Assembly: GCA_947088135.1 (NCBI GenBank)
Contig: CAMUFJ010000015.1
Coordinates: 1 to 38,023, forward strand
DNA: 38,023 nucleotides
Origin: an uncultured Clostridia bacterium
GTDB lineage: Bacteria > Bacillota > Clostridia > Christensenellales > Borkfalkiaceae
Direction: 5' to 3'
Part shown: piece by piece, positions 17,030-24,023 of the stretch
Layout: each line of letters opens with the position of its first letter
Numbering within the stretch: position 1 is the stretch's first letter
Position numbers and translations under genes: made by a program
Notes under the pieces: model-generated
The model's input: only the letters and a program-made list of their open reading frames with translations
Databases searched by the model: none
Told to the model about the DNA's origin: nothing

Positions 17030-18034
17030 ATGCAGATTCCCGTTGCCGCCGTTTCACGCAAGAACATTCAATATAACGCCTCAACCGTTTGCGCGCTCGC
17101 GCAACGACCGCTCATCGCCGTCGTAAAGGACGACGGTTACGGGCACGGCGCCGTCGAAGTTGCCCGCGCGCTTTCGGGCATTGCCGAAAGTTTTGCCGTT
17201 GCCACCGTCTACGAGGGCGCGGAACTGAGAACGGCGGGCATTTCGGAGGACGTGCTCGTGCTGACGCCTCCGCTGAATGCGGAGGAGGTCGTGCTCGCCT
17301 GCGGACATCGCTTAACGCTCGCCGTTACTTCGCTCGCTTCGCTCAATCTTATTTTGCGGAGCAGTGCGGGCTTTCCCGTGCGCGGGCATCTCGCCGTCAA
17401 TACGGGTATGAACCGATTCGGATTCCGTCCGGAGCGGGTGCGCCACGCCTGCCGTACGGCGCAAGCGAACGGTGTAAATATCGAGGGTGTGTTTTCCCAT
17501 TATTACGATCCGCTGGACGCGTCCGCGCTGAATCGGCAAAGAACGGTATTTCAAGAAGCGGCAAGCGAAGTGCGGGAATTTTTTCCCGACGCCGTTCGGC
17601 ATATCGCCGCAACGGGCGGGGTGCTCGCGGGGGGCGAGCTGTTCGACGCCGTGCGCGTCGGCATCGCGCTTTACGGCTATCTGCCCTCGGGCTTCGGGGG
17701 CGCGCTCGCGTTAAAACCCGCCATGCGCCTGTATGCCACGGTTGCGCAATCGGGCACTTTTACGGGCGGAGGGGTCGGCTACGGATCTGCGAACAAGGAT
17801 TATAAAAAACTGCACACGCTTCGGCTCGGGTACGGCGACGGCATTTTCCGCGCGGGCGGGCTCGGGGTAGGCGATCTCTGCATGGACGCTTGCGTGCGGG
17901 AAGGACGGGCGGATTTCGGCACCAAAAAGTGCGTCCTGCAAGACGTTTCCGCCTATGCGGAGCGCAACGGCACGATTGCGTACGAGGCGCTCGTCCAAAT
18001 GGGAAAAAGGGCGGTGAAACTTTACGAAGGCTGA
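17030..18034 (+). CDS. alr: Alanine racemase-family PLP enzyme, divergent
   Basis: A fold-type III PLP enzyme of 334 residues. The PLP lysine is Lys33 in AVVKDDGYGHG, where the usual form is VKANAYGHG. Other family elements are NTGMNRFGF, VFSHYYDPLD, RVGIALYG, the second catalytic tyrosine region GGGVGYGS, RLGYGDGIFR, and CMDACVR where CMDQ is usual. It is about 30-40 residues shorter than typical Alr, with a compact C-terminal beta domain. D-alanine supply for peptidoglycan is the likely role, but the altered motifs leave room for another amino acid or reduced activity. The start is the ATG at 17030; the ribosome site is poor (GGGGG very close to the ATG). The cyclo-ligase frame follows directly. 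Confidence 0.82.
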   Translation: MQIPVAAVSRKNIQYNASTVCALAQRPLIAVVKDDGYGHGAVEVARALSGIAESFAVATVYEGAELRTAGISEDVLVLTPPLNAEEVVLACGHRLTLAVTSLASLNLILRSSAGFPVRGHLAVNTGMNRFGFRPERVRHACRTAQANGVNIEGVFSHYYDPLDASALNRQRTVFQEAASEVREFFPDAVRHIAATGGVLAGGELFDAVRVGIALYGYLPSGFGGALALKPAMRLYATVAQSGTFTGGGVGYGSANKDYKKLHTLRLGYGDGIFRAGGLGVGDLCMDACVREGRADFGTKKCVLQDVSAYAERNGTIAYEALVQMGKRAVKLYEG

Positions 18035-18035
18035 A

Positions 18036-18602
18036 ATCGACGAAGAGAAAAGACGGCTTAGGCGGAAGGCGCGCGAGCTTCGCGCCCTTATCCGCAGTGC
18101 GGAGCGCGACGGAAAAACGACCGAACATTTTCTTTCCGCTTTCCCTGCGGAAAGCTTTTTTGTATATTGCTCCTACGGCACGGAAACGGGTACGAAGGGG
18201 CTGATAAAGTCGCTGTTAAAAGCGGGAAAACGGGTACTCGTTCCAAAGCTCGTTGCGGGCGAAATGCGGGCCGTCCCGCTTGCGGGAAGGCTTGTGAGGA
18301 ACGGATACGGCATTTTAGAACCCCTATCGGGGGAGGACGAGCCCGCCGAGATATGCGTAACGCCTTTGCTTGCCGTGGATAAAGTCGGATACCGTTTGGG
18401 CTACGGCGGGGGATATTACGACAAGTATTTCGTTTCGCACCCGAACGTGATGCGCGTGGGTTTTTGTTATGCGGGACAAGCCGTGGAAGAGCTCCCGCAC
18501 GGGGAGTTCGATATTCCGCTTCATGCGACCGTCACCGAGGACGGGGTCGTGAGATACCGGACGGTCGGCGGGACAATTAAAAACTTGACAGTTTCCCGAT
18601 AA
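18036..18602 (+). CDS. 5-formyltetrahydrofolate cyclo-ligase, non-canonical start
   Basis: Converts 5-formyl-THF to 5,10-methenyl-THF with ATP. The frame reads EEKRRLRRKARELRAL, FVYCSYGTETGT, VLVPKLV, the LGYGGGYYDKY signature (ATP/folate site) and a C-terminal IPLHATVTEDGVV. The whole family domain is present, but there is no ATG, GTG or TTG between the upstream in-frame stop (18015-18017) and an internal ATG at 18264, which would remove nearly half the protein. I place the start at ATC 18036, six bases after an AAGG and just after the alr stop (18032-18034), giving 188 aa, normal for the family. ACG 18024, a +1 frameshift from alr, or an assembly indel are alternatives. Confidence 0.72.
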   Translation: MDEEKRRLRRKARELRALIRSAERDGKTTEHFLSAFPAESFFVYCSYGTETGTKGLIKSLLKAGKRVLVPKLVAGEMRAVPLAGRLVRNGYGILEPLSGEDEPAEICVTPLLAVDKVGYRLGYGGGYYDKYFVSHPNVMRVGFCYAGQAVEELPHGEFDIPLHATVTEDGVVRYRTVGGTIKNLTVSR

Positions 18603-18614
18603 ATCGGGTATAAT
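18585..18614 (+). promoter_or_regulatory. Consensus sigma-A promoter with palindrome in the spacer
   Basis: TTGACA (18585-18590) and TATAAT (18609-18614), 18-base spacer, both full matches. The last 14 spacer bases (18595-18608) are CCCGAT-AA-ATCGGG, a perfect 6-base inverted repeat between -35 and -10, placed where a repressor would block RNA polymerase. The same bases encode the end of the cyclo-ligase (stop 18600-18602). The predicted start of transcription is near 18621, three bases before the ATG of the next gene. Confidence 0.78.
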
Positions 18615-18623
18615 GGTGAATAT

Positions 18624-19412
18624 ATGTTAAACGATGCACCGAAAAAGAAAAAAGACTATGCGCATCCCACCAAACCGCAACTCTTTTGGCGGGTTCAAGG
18701 GGAGTGCTGGCGACGCGCGGTCACACCCTTTCTCATGTATTTATTCATGGGAATGATCGGGCTTTTATGCACCATGGCGAAACTCCCTTGGTTGGTGATC
18801 ATTCTCGTTTCCCTATGTATTGCGGGCGGCGCGGCGTTCAACGCGCACCTTGCCTACAACTGCGGAAAGTTGCATTACGACGCCTACGCTACGGGCGAAT
18901 TGCATCGGAGCAACGAGCGCATCGGCATTCCCTCGGGCGGAGATCATCACGTGGAACGGGAATACCGTTTTTGGAAGGGGGGAGCGATCGGGCTGTGCGT
19001 AGCCGCCCCCGTCATCTTGCTCTCCCTGATCGGCACTTTTGCCGACCATAGAACGCTCGGCTTTTTCTTCATCATGATCGCGGCGTGGTCTTACCTTCCC
19101 GTTTGGTTTGCAGGCGGGGGCTTGGCGGGCGAGGGAAGCTATCTCGTAAACCCCGTTTGGTGTCTTCTCATGGCAATTTTGCCTATCGTCGTCACCGCGG
19201 TGTTTTATTGCGCAGGCGCGATGGCGGAAAAGCGCAAGAAGGAAGCGCAGGCGGCGCGCGAGGCGGAAGTGGAACGCCTTCGCGAGGAGCAGAAACGGGA
19301 AGCGGAGGAACGCGCGAAAAAGGCGGAAGAGGCGCGCAAGGCGCGTATCGAAGCGCGCGCTCTCGAAGAACGGCAAACGGCAAAAAACAAGAGCAAAAAG
19401 AAGAAAAAATGA
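18624..19412 (+). CDS. Five-helix membrane protein with charged C-terminal tail, unknown function
   Basis: I do not recognise this family. The 262 residues begin with a Lys-rich cytoplasmic part. Hydrophobic segments lie at about 32-52, 54-75, 116-138, 145-166 and 174-196. A tail of about 60 residues follows, almost entirely Ala, Glu, Lys and Arg, predicted as a helix or coiled coil and ending in a Lys run. The tail's composition resembles an RNA- or membrane-facing linker, but no motif is present. It has its own consensus promoter and no clear Shine-Dalgarno (only GGTG), with a predicted leader of about 3 nt. It overlaps rsmD as ATGA, so it heads an rsmD-coaD transcript. Confidence 0.75.
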   Translation: MLNDAPKKKKDYAHPTKPQLFWRVQGECWRRAVTPFLMYLFMGMIGLLCTMAKLPWLVIILVSLCIAGGAAFNAHLAYNCGKLHYDAYATGELHRSNERIGIPSGGDHHVEREYRFWKGGAIGLCVAAPVILLSLIGTFADHRTLGFFFIMIAAWSYLPVWFAGGGLAGEGSYLVNPVWCLLMAILPIVVTAVFYCAGAMAEKRKKEAQAAREAEVERLREEQKREAEERAKKAEEARKARIEARALEERQTAKNKSKKKKK

Positions 19413-19954
19413 GAATTATTGCGGGAAAGCATCGCGGACGGACGCTCGCTACCTTTCGCGGAAACGACATTCGCCCTACGGCGGACAGGGTAAAGGAATC
19501 CCTGTTCCAAATTTTATCAGCAAAGCTCGTCGGCGCGCGCGTTTTGGATTTGTTTTGCGGGAGCGGAGCGCTCGGCTTGGAGTGCCTTTCGCGCGGTGCG
19601 CGGGAAGCGGTTTTCAACGACGTTTCCGAGGAGAGCCTTGCAGTTCTGAGGAAAAATCTCCGCGCGCTCGGGGAGAGCGGAATCGTTACCCGTTCGAGCT
19701 ATGAGGTTTGCCTGAAAAACGTTTCGGGGAGCTTCGGGCTCATTTTCTGCGATCCGCCCTACAAGGCGAATTGCGAAGAGGAAATATTTTTGCTTGTAAA
19801 GGAAAGAAAACTGCTTTCGGAGGGCGGGCTTATCGTATTCGAAAGCGAGCGGGAAATTGTTCCGTCGGCGGGTTTCGTATGCACGGATGAACGGCGCTAC
19901 GGACGCACGACGGTACGGCTTTTTGCCGAGAGCAGAGCGGAAGAAGAGGTGTAA
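19409..19954 (+). CDS. rsmD: 16S rRNA (guanine966-N2)-methyltransferase RsmD
   Basis: SAM-dependent methylation of G966 in 16S rRNA. The 181-residue protein begins MRIIAGKHRGR, as is typical. It shows RPTADRVKESLF, SAM motif I VLDLFCGSGALGLE, and the catalytic FCDPPY (NPPY-type motif for exocyclic amino methylation). The frame extends far upstream to 19085, but the ATG at 19409 fits the family and overlaps the preceding stop as ATGA. coaD follows with a TAATG overlap; rsmD-coaD is a very common bacterial pair. Confidence 0.95.
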   Translation: MRIIAGKHRGRTLATFRGNDIRPTADRVKESLFQILSAKLVGARVLDLFCGSGALGLECLSRGAREAVFNDVSEESLAVLRKNLRALGESGIVTRSSYEVCLKNVSGSFGLIFCDPPYKANCEEEIFLLVKERKLLSEGGLIVFESEREIVPSAGFVCTDERRYGRTTVRLFAESRAEEEV

Positions 19955-20430
19955 TGGTGAAAAAGTGTATTTTTGCGGGCACGTTCGACCCGTTCACGGT
20001 CGGTCACGCGGATACGGTGGAAAAAAGCCTTGCGGTCTTTGACGAGGTCGTGATCGCCGTGGCGCAGAACAGGAGCAAACAGTGCAAGTTTACCGCGGAG
20101 GAACGGTTTTCCATGCTCGAAGCGCTCTATGCGCAAGAACCGCGCGTGAAGATCCGCCTCTGGGAGGGCGCGATCGTCGATCTTTTGAAAGAGGAAAACA
20201 CCCGCTTTTACGTTCGCGGAATCCGCAACGGCGTCGATTTCGACTATGAAACCGCCGATTTCTACGCGAGCAGGAAGCTCGACGGCGAGATGATCGAGTT
20301 ATATTTTCCCGCCGAACAGGACAAGCTCCACGTCAGTTCCACCCTCGTTAAGAATTGCATGGCGTTCGGAAAGCCCTACCGCGAGTACCTTCCCAAAGCT
20401 ATTTACGACTACATTGACCATAGAGGATAA
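19954..20430 (+). CDS. coaD: Phosphopantetheine adenylyltransferase
   Basis: The penultimate step of coenzyme A synthesis: 4'-phosphopantetheine plus ATP to dephospho-CoA. The 158-residue protein shows the nucleotidyltransferase motif GTFDPFTVGH (TxGH), FYVRGIRNGVDFDYE and the C-terminal VSSTLVKN (ISSTxxR/K-type). Its length is exactly typical. It is translationally linked to rsmD (one-base overlap). The DAHP synthase gene follows after only 2 nt, so aromatic amino-acid and CoA genes may share a message. Confidence 0.96.
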   Translation: MVKKCIFAGTFDPFTVGHADTVEKSLAVFDEVVIAVAQNRSKQCKFTAEERFSMLEALYAQEPRVKIRLWEGAIVDLLKEENTRFYVRGIRNGVDFDYETADFYASRKLDGEMIELYFPAEQDKLHVSSTLVKNCMAFGKPYREYLPKAIYDYIDHRG

Positions 20431-20432
20431 AT

Positions 20433-21461
20433 ATGTTTGAAAAGCAGATCCGCATTCCGAGTGCGGAAGAGATCATCGAAAAACAACCCCTGCCCGCGTC
20501 CCTTGCCCAAATCAAGCGCGAGCGGGACGAACTGTGCAAGGACGTAATCGCGGGGCGGTCGCAAAAGCTGATCGTGGTGGTGGGTCCGTGCTCCGCGCAC
20601 GAATCCAAGCCCGTTTTGGAGTACGTGAGGCGGCTCGGCAAGCTCAACGAGCGCGTCAAGGACAAGCTCGTTTTGGTTCCGCGCATCTATACTAACAAAC
20701 CGCGCACCAAGGGCGTGGGCTATAAGGGAATGTTTTCCCAGCCCGACCCCGAGAACAAAGAGGACATCTTAAAGGGCATTCAGACCATTCGCGCCCTGCA
20801 CATTGCGGCGATCGAGGAGAGCGGGCTTTCCGCTGCCGACGAAATGCTCTATCCCGAAAATTTCGCTTACGTAGAGGACGTCTTGACCTACGTTGCCGTG
20901 GGCGCGCGTTCGAGCGAAAATCAGCTCCACCGCCTCGTTTCGAGCGGGATCGAAGTGCCCGTCGGGGTCAAGAACTCCACGGGCGGAAGCATTCCCGTGC
21001 TTCTCAATTCTATTTATGCTTCGCAAAGCCGTCAGGTGTTCAAGTATAACGATTATCAGGTTTCCACAAACGGAAACGAGTACGCGCACGCCGTGCTCAG
21101 AGGGCGGGTAGACCACCACGGGAACGATTTGCCCAATTATCATTACGAAACGGTCATGCAGGTGTTCGAGGGCTATGCCAAAATGGACGGGGAGCTCAAA
21201 AATCCCGCCGTCGTCATCGACGCCAACCATTCCAATTCGGGGAAACGCTTTCACCAGCAAATTCGTATCGTGGAAGAGGTTTTGCAAAACCGTCTTTACG
21301 ATAAGGATTTCAAGCGCGTCGTAAAAGGCTTCATGATCGAGAGCTTTCTCGAAGAGGGCTGCCAACAGCATGACGTGGTGTTCGGGAAGTCCATCACCGA
21401 TCCCTGCCTCGGCTGGGCGGATACGGAACGGCTGCTCCTCGATATCGCGGAGAAGGCGTAA
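20433..21461 (+). CDS. aroG: 3-deoxy-7-phosphoheptulonate (DAHP) synthase, AroG type
   Basis: The first step of the shikimate pathway: phosphoenolpyruvate plus erythrose-4-phosphate to DAHP. The 342-residue class I-alpha enzyme shows VVGPCSAHE, PRIYTNKPRTKGVGYKG, GARSSENQLHR, GVKNSTGGS and IDANHSNSGK, with metal ligands among the Cys, His, Glu and Asp of these motifs. It is the AroF/G/H type, which is usually feedback-inhibited by an aromatic amino acid; which one cannot be read here. It has an AGAGGA site before the ATG. It is followed 2 nt later by prephenate dehydratase, and the rest of the shikimate genes are about 10 kb upstream. Confidence 0.94.
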   Translation: MFEKQIRIPSAEEIIEKQPLPASLAQIKRERDELCKDVIAGRSQKLIVVVGPCSAHESKPVLEYVRRLGKLNERVKDKLVLVPRIYTNKPRTKGVGYKGMFSQPDPENKEDILKGIQTIRALHIAAIEESGLSAADEMLYPENFAYVEDVLTYVAVGARSSENQLHRLVSSGIEVPVGVKNSTGGSIPVLLNSIYASQSRQVFKYNDYQVSTNGNEYAHAVLRGRVDHHGNDLPNYHYETVMQVFEGYAKMDGELKNPAVVIDANHSNSGKRFHQQIRIVEEVLQNRLYDKDFKRVVKGFMIESFLEEGCQQHDVVFGKSITDPCLGWADTERLLLDIAEKA

Positions 21462-21463
21462 CC

Positions 21464-22258
21464 GTGGCGCGGGCGAGCTGTCTGGGGCCGGCGGGAAGTT
21501 ATTCCGAGCTGGCGGCAAAGCGTTTTTTGGAGGACGGAGGCGAGGTTGTTTTGTGCCGTAGTTTTTCCGAGGTCATTTCGCTTTGCGAGCGCGGGGAGGT
21601 GGATTTCGCCGTCATTCCCATTGAAAACACCATTCAGGGCGGAGTGCTTCAAAATCTCGATCTGCTCGAAAAGGCGGACGTATTCGCCGTCCAAGAGCTC
21701 GTGCTCGGCATCGACCACCGCCTTGCCTATCTTGCGGGGGTAAACATAAAAGAGATTACGAGGGTGTATTCCCACGAACAGGCGATCGGGCAATGCACGG
21801 CGTTCCTGCGGGAAAAACTGCCCGAAGCGCAGTGCATTTTTACGTCGTCCACGGCGGAAAGTTTATCCAAGCTCGACGCGCATTCGGCGGGGATCGTCGG
21901 CTCGCACGTGTTTGCGGAGGGCGTGGAGCTTTCCCGAGAGAATATTGCCGACGAAAAAAAGAATTACACGCACTTTTTTAAGCTGGTGAAGCGGGGGGAG
22001 GAGGCTTTGCGAGGCAAACGGCTCTTTTTCTGCGCCGTGTGCAAGCATGAGCCGGGCTCGCTCGTTCACCTTTTGGGCATTTTTGCGGGGTACGGAAAAA
22101 ACATGACTCGCATCGAGAGCCGTCCCATTAAAAACGTGCCGGGAGAATACCGCTTTTTCATCGAGCTCGAAGGGGACGGAAGCGATCCCGTCGTGCGGGA
22201 AATGCTGAAAAAAGCGCGCGACTACTGTCTGCAATTCCGCATTTTGGGGAACTATTGA
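21464..22258 (+). CDS. pheA: Prephenate dehydratase with ACT domain, THF variant
   Basis: Converts prephenate to phenylpyruvate on the phenylalanine branch. The 264 residues have CLGPAGSYSELAA (7-18), IPIENTIQGG (51-60), SSTAESL, and a C-terminal ACT regulatory domain (about 187-262) with HEPGSL and ESRP (218-221), the Phe-binding motif. The catalytic motif normally TRF is THF here (169-171, KKNYTHFF). This Arg is considered important for catalysis in the family, so activity is uncertain. The start is GTG, 2 nt after aroG. It ends one base from the convergent ylbJ-like gene. Confidence 0.9.
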   Translation: MARASCLGPAGSYSELAAKRFLEDGGEVVLCRSFSEVISLCERGEVDFAVIPIENTIQGGVLQNLDLLEKADVFAVQELVLGIDHRLAYLAGVNIKEITRVYSHEQAIGQCTAFLREKLPEAQCIFTSSTAESLSKLDAHSAGIVGSHVFAEGVELSRENIADEKKNYTHFFKLVKRGEEALRGKRLFFCAVCKHEPGSLVHLLGIFAGYGKNMTRIESRPIKNVPGEYRFFIELEGDGSDPVVREMLKKARDYCLQFRILGNY

Positions 22259-22259
22259 A

Positions 22260-23195
22260 TCAGAATACAAGCCGGGAAAGCCCGAAGCAAAGAACTGCGG
22301 AAAGCGCGCCCTGAGCGAGCTTCACGAGCAGAAAGGGCAGTGCGCGCACGCCCGTATCCGATAGAAACGCGAGCTGTTGTACGAGCACGCACGCGCCGCC
22401 GAACGTGACGAGAAAAGCGCACAGACCGAGGGAAAACGGGGAGGGTGATTCTGCGAGAAAGGAACAGCCCGCAGTCATTTCAAGGAGTCCGCGCATGACG
22501 CCGAGCCCCGTTTTTTCAAGAGGGAGAAAGGCGAGCAGGTCGCCAAGCATTTGCCCGAAGGCGAAAAACACCGCGATCGCGCCCCCCGCGCATAGAATGG
22601 AAATGACGGAGGAATACAGCCCGTCGAAGAGAGCGTTGCCCTTGTCGCCGTATAGCGGAAGCGGAGCGGTGCGAGGCAGGGGCGGTTTGCCGACGCGGAG
22701 CAAGATGCATACAAGATGTACGCCCAAGAGATGGGACAGCATGAGGATCCAGCCGCAGACGGGGGATCGAAACATGACTGCTCCAACCGTTCCCACCAAG
22801 AACATAGGCCCGCTCGTACTGCAAAGGCAGGAAAGGCGGAACACCTCGTCCTGTCTGATCGCGCCCTGTTTGTAGAGCTCGGCAACGCACTTTGCTCCCA
22901 CGGGGTAACCGGAGAGGAGGGAGAGAAGGGCGGCGCACCCGCCCGCGCCCGAAACGCGGAACACGGCGTTTGCGTAAGGGGCTACGGCGCGCGAACAGGC
23001 GTTATACAACCGCGTACGGGAGAAAAGCGCCGTCAACAGCAGAAAGGGGAAGGTGACGGGGAGCACGCTCACCGCCCAAAGCGATATTCCGTCGCGCACG
23101 CAGTTTGCATAGCGGACGGGCGAAGATAGGAACATCGCCATGGCGACGAGCAAGGGCGCGGCGGCGAGGAGATAGGATATTTTTTTTAAAGTCAC
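22260..23195 (-). CDS. YlbJ-like sporulation integral membrane protein (nucleoside-recognition/Gate domain)
   Basis: A 311-residue polytopic membrane protein with about eight hydrophobic segments. Signature stretches are LLSGYPVGAK (in the Gate/nucleoside-recognition region) and CLCSTSGPMFLVGTVG. These match the YlbJ family, of which B. subtilis YlbJ is needed for spore cortex formation under the mother-cell sigma factor. The start is GTG at 23195 with no evident ribosome site. It stands alone on the minus strand between pheA, whose stop is one base away in convergent orientation, and the divergent patatin gene. The family assignment is good; a sporulation role is inference. Confidence 0.78.
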   Translation of the reverse strand: MTLKKISYLLAAAPLLVAMAMFLSSPVRYANCVRDGISLWAVSVLPVTFPFLLLTALFSRTRLYNACSRAVAPYANAVFRVSGAGGCAALLSLLSGYPVGAKCVAELYKQGAIRQDEVFRLSCLCSTSGPMFLVGTVGAVMFRSPVCGWILMLSHLLGVHLVCILLRVGKPPLPRTAPLPLYGDKGNALFDGLYSSVISILCAGGAIAVFFAFGQMLGDLLAFLPLEKTGLGVMRGLLEMTAGCSFLAESPSPFSLGLCAFLVTFGGACVLVQQLAFLSDTGVRALPFLLVKLAQGALSAVLCFGLSRLVF

Positions 23196-23225
23196 GTTAC
23201 AAAATATGGGAGAAAGGTAAGGAAT

Positions 23226-24023
23226 ATGCGTAAAAAATTAGGGCTTGCGCTCGGGGCGGGCGGGGCGCGCGGCGTCGCGCACATCGGTTTTTTGCAGGCG
23301 CTCGAAGAGGCGGACATTCGGGCGGATTTCGTTACGGGCTGTTCTATGGGCTCTATTGTGGGCGGTTGTTACTGCGCGGGCGTGCCCGTTTCAGAAATGA
23401 AACAACGCGCGCTCAAACTTCGTCTGTCGCAAATCGCGTCGCTGAACGTCGCGCCCATTCGCGCCAACGGGCTGTTCCGTTTGAGTAAAGCGCGCAGTTT
23501 GCTTTTGGATCTTGTCGGCGATAAGCAATTCGATGAATTGCCCATTCCTTTTTGTTGTGTGGCGACCGATCTCTATGCGGGAGAAACGGTTGCGCTTTCC
23601 GAGGGGAGCGTCGTAGACGCGATGATCGCTTCGAGTTCCATGCCGGGGGCGTTTACCCCCTTCCGCGACGGCGAACGCTACTTGGTGGACGGCGGGATCT
23701 TGGAACGCGTTCCCACCAAACAGCTCAAAAAAATGGGTGCGGAGGTCATCGTTGCCGTAGACGTTTTGGGCGATCTCATGCAAAAACAGGTCACGGGCAA
23801 TATCGTGGATACCATGCTCCGCTGTATCGACATCATGGACACCCGCGCCACGCAGAGAAAAAAGAACTCCCGCAAACGCACCGTCAACTTGTGGTTGGAA
23901 CCCGAGCTCGGCGCGATGAGTCAATATCGGGTCAAGCAAAAGAATTTGAATTTCGCCTACGACAAGGGCTACGAGCTCGGCAAGGCGAACGCGGAAAAAA
24001 TAAAAGAACTTTTGGAAAATTGA
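23226..24023 (+). CDS. Patatin-like phospholipase (RssA family), second copy
   Basis: A 265-residue serine lipid hydrolase: GAGGARG oxyanion loop (10-16), nucleophile elbow GCSMG with Ser40, and catalytic Asp155 in DGG (DGA in the other copy). It lacks the N-terminal basic extension of the 4431-5264 protein and has a longer Lys/Arg-rich C-terminal part. AAGGTAAGGA precedes the ATG. The stop shares a base with the rarA start (TGATG), so it is cotranscribed with a replication-repair gene. The two patatin genes differ enough to be old paralogues, not a recent duplication. Confidence 0.9.
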   Translation: MRKKLGLALGAGGARGVAHIGFLQALEEADIRADFVTGCSMGSIVGGCYCAGVPVSEMKQRALKLRLSQIASLNVAPIRANGLFRLSKARSLLLDLVGDKQFDELPIPFCCVATDLYAGETVALSEGSVVDAMIASSSMPGAFTPFRDGERYLVDGGILERVPTKQLKKMGAEVIVAVDVLGDLMQKQVTGNIVDTMLRCIDIMDTRATQRKKNSRKRTVNLWLEPELGAMSQYRVKQKNLNFAYDKGYELGKANAEKIKELLEN

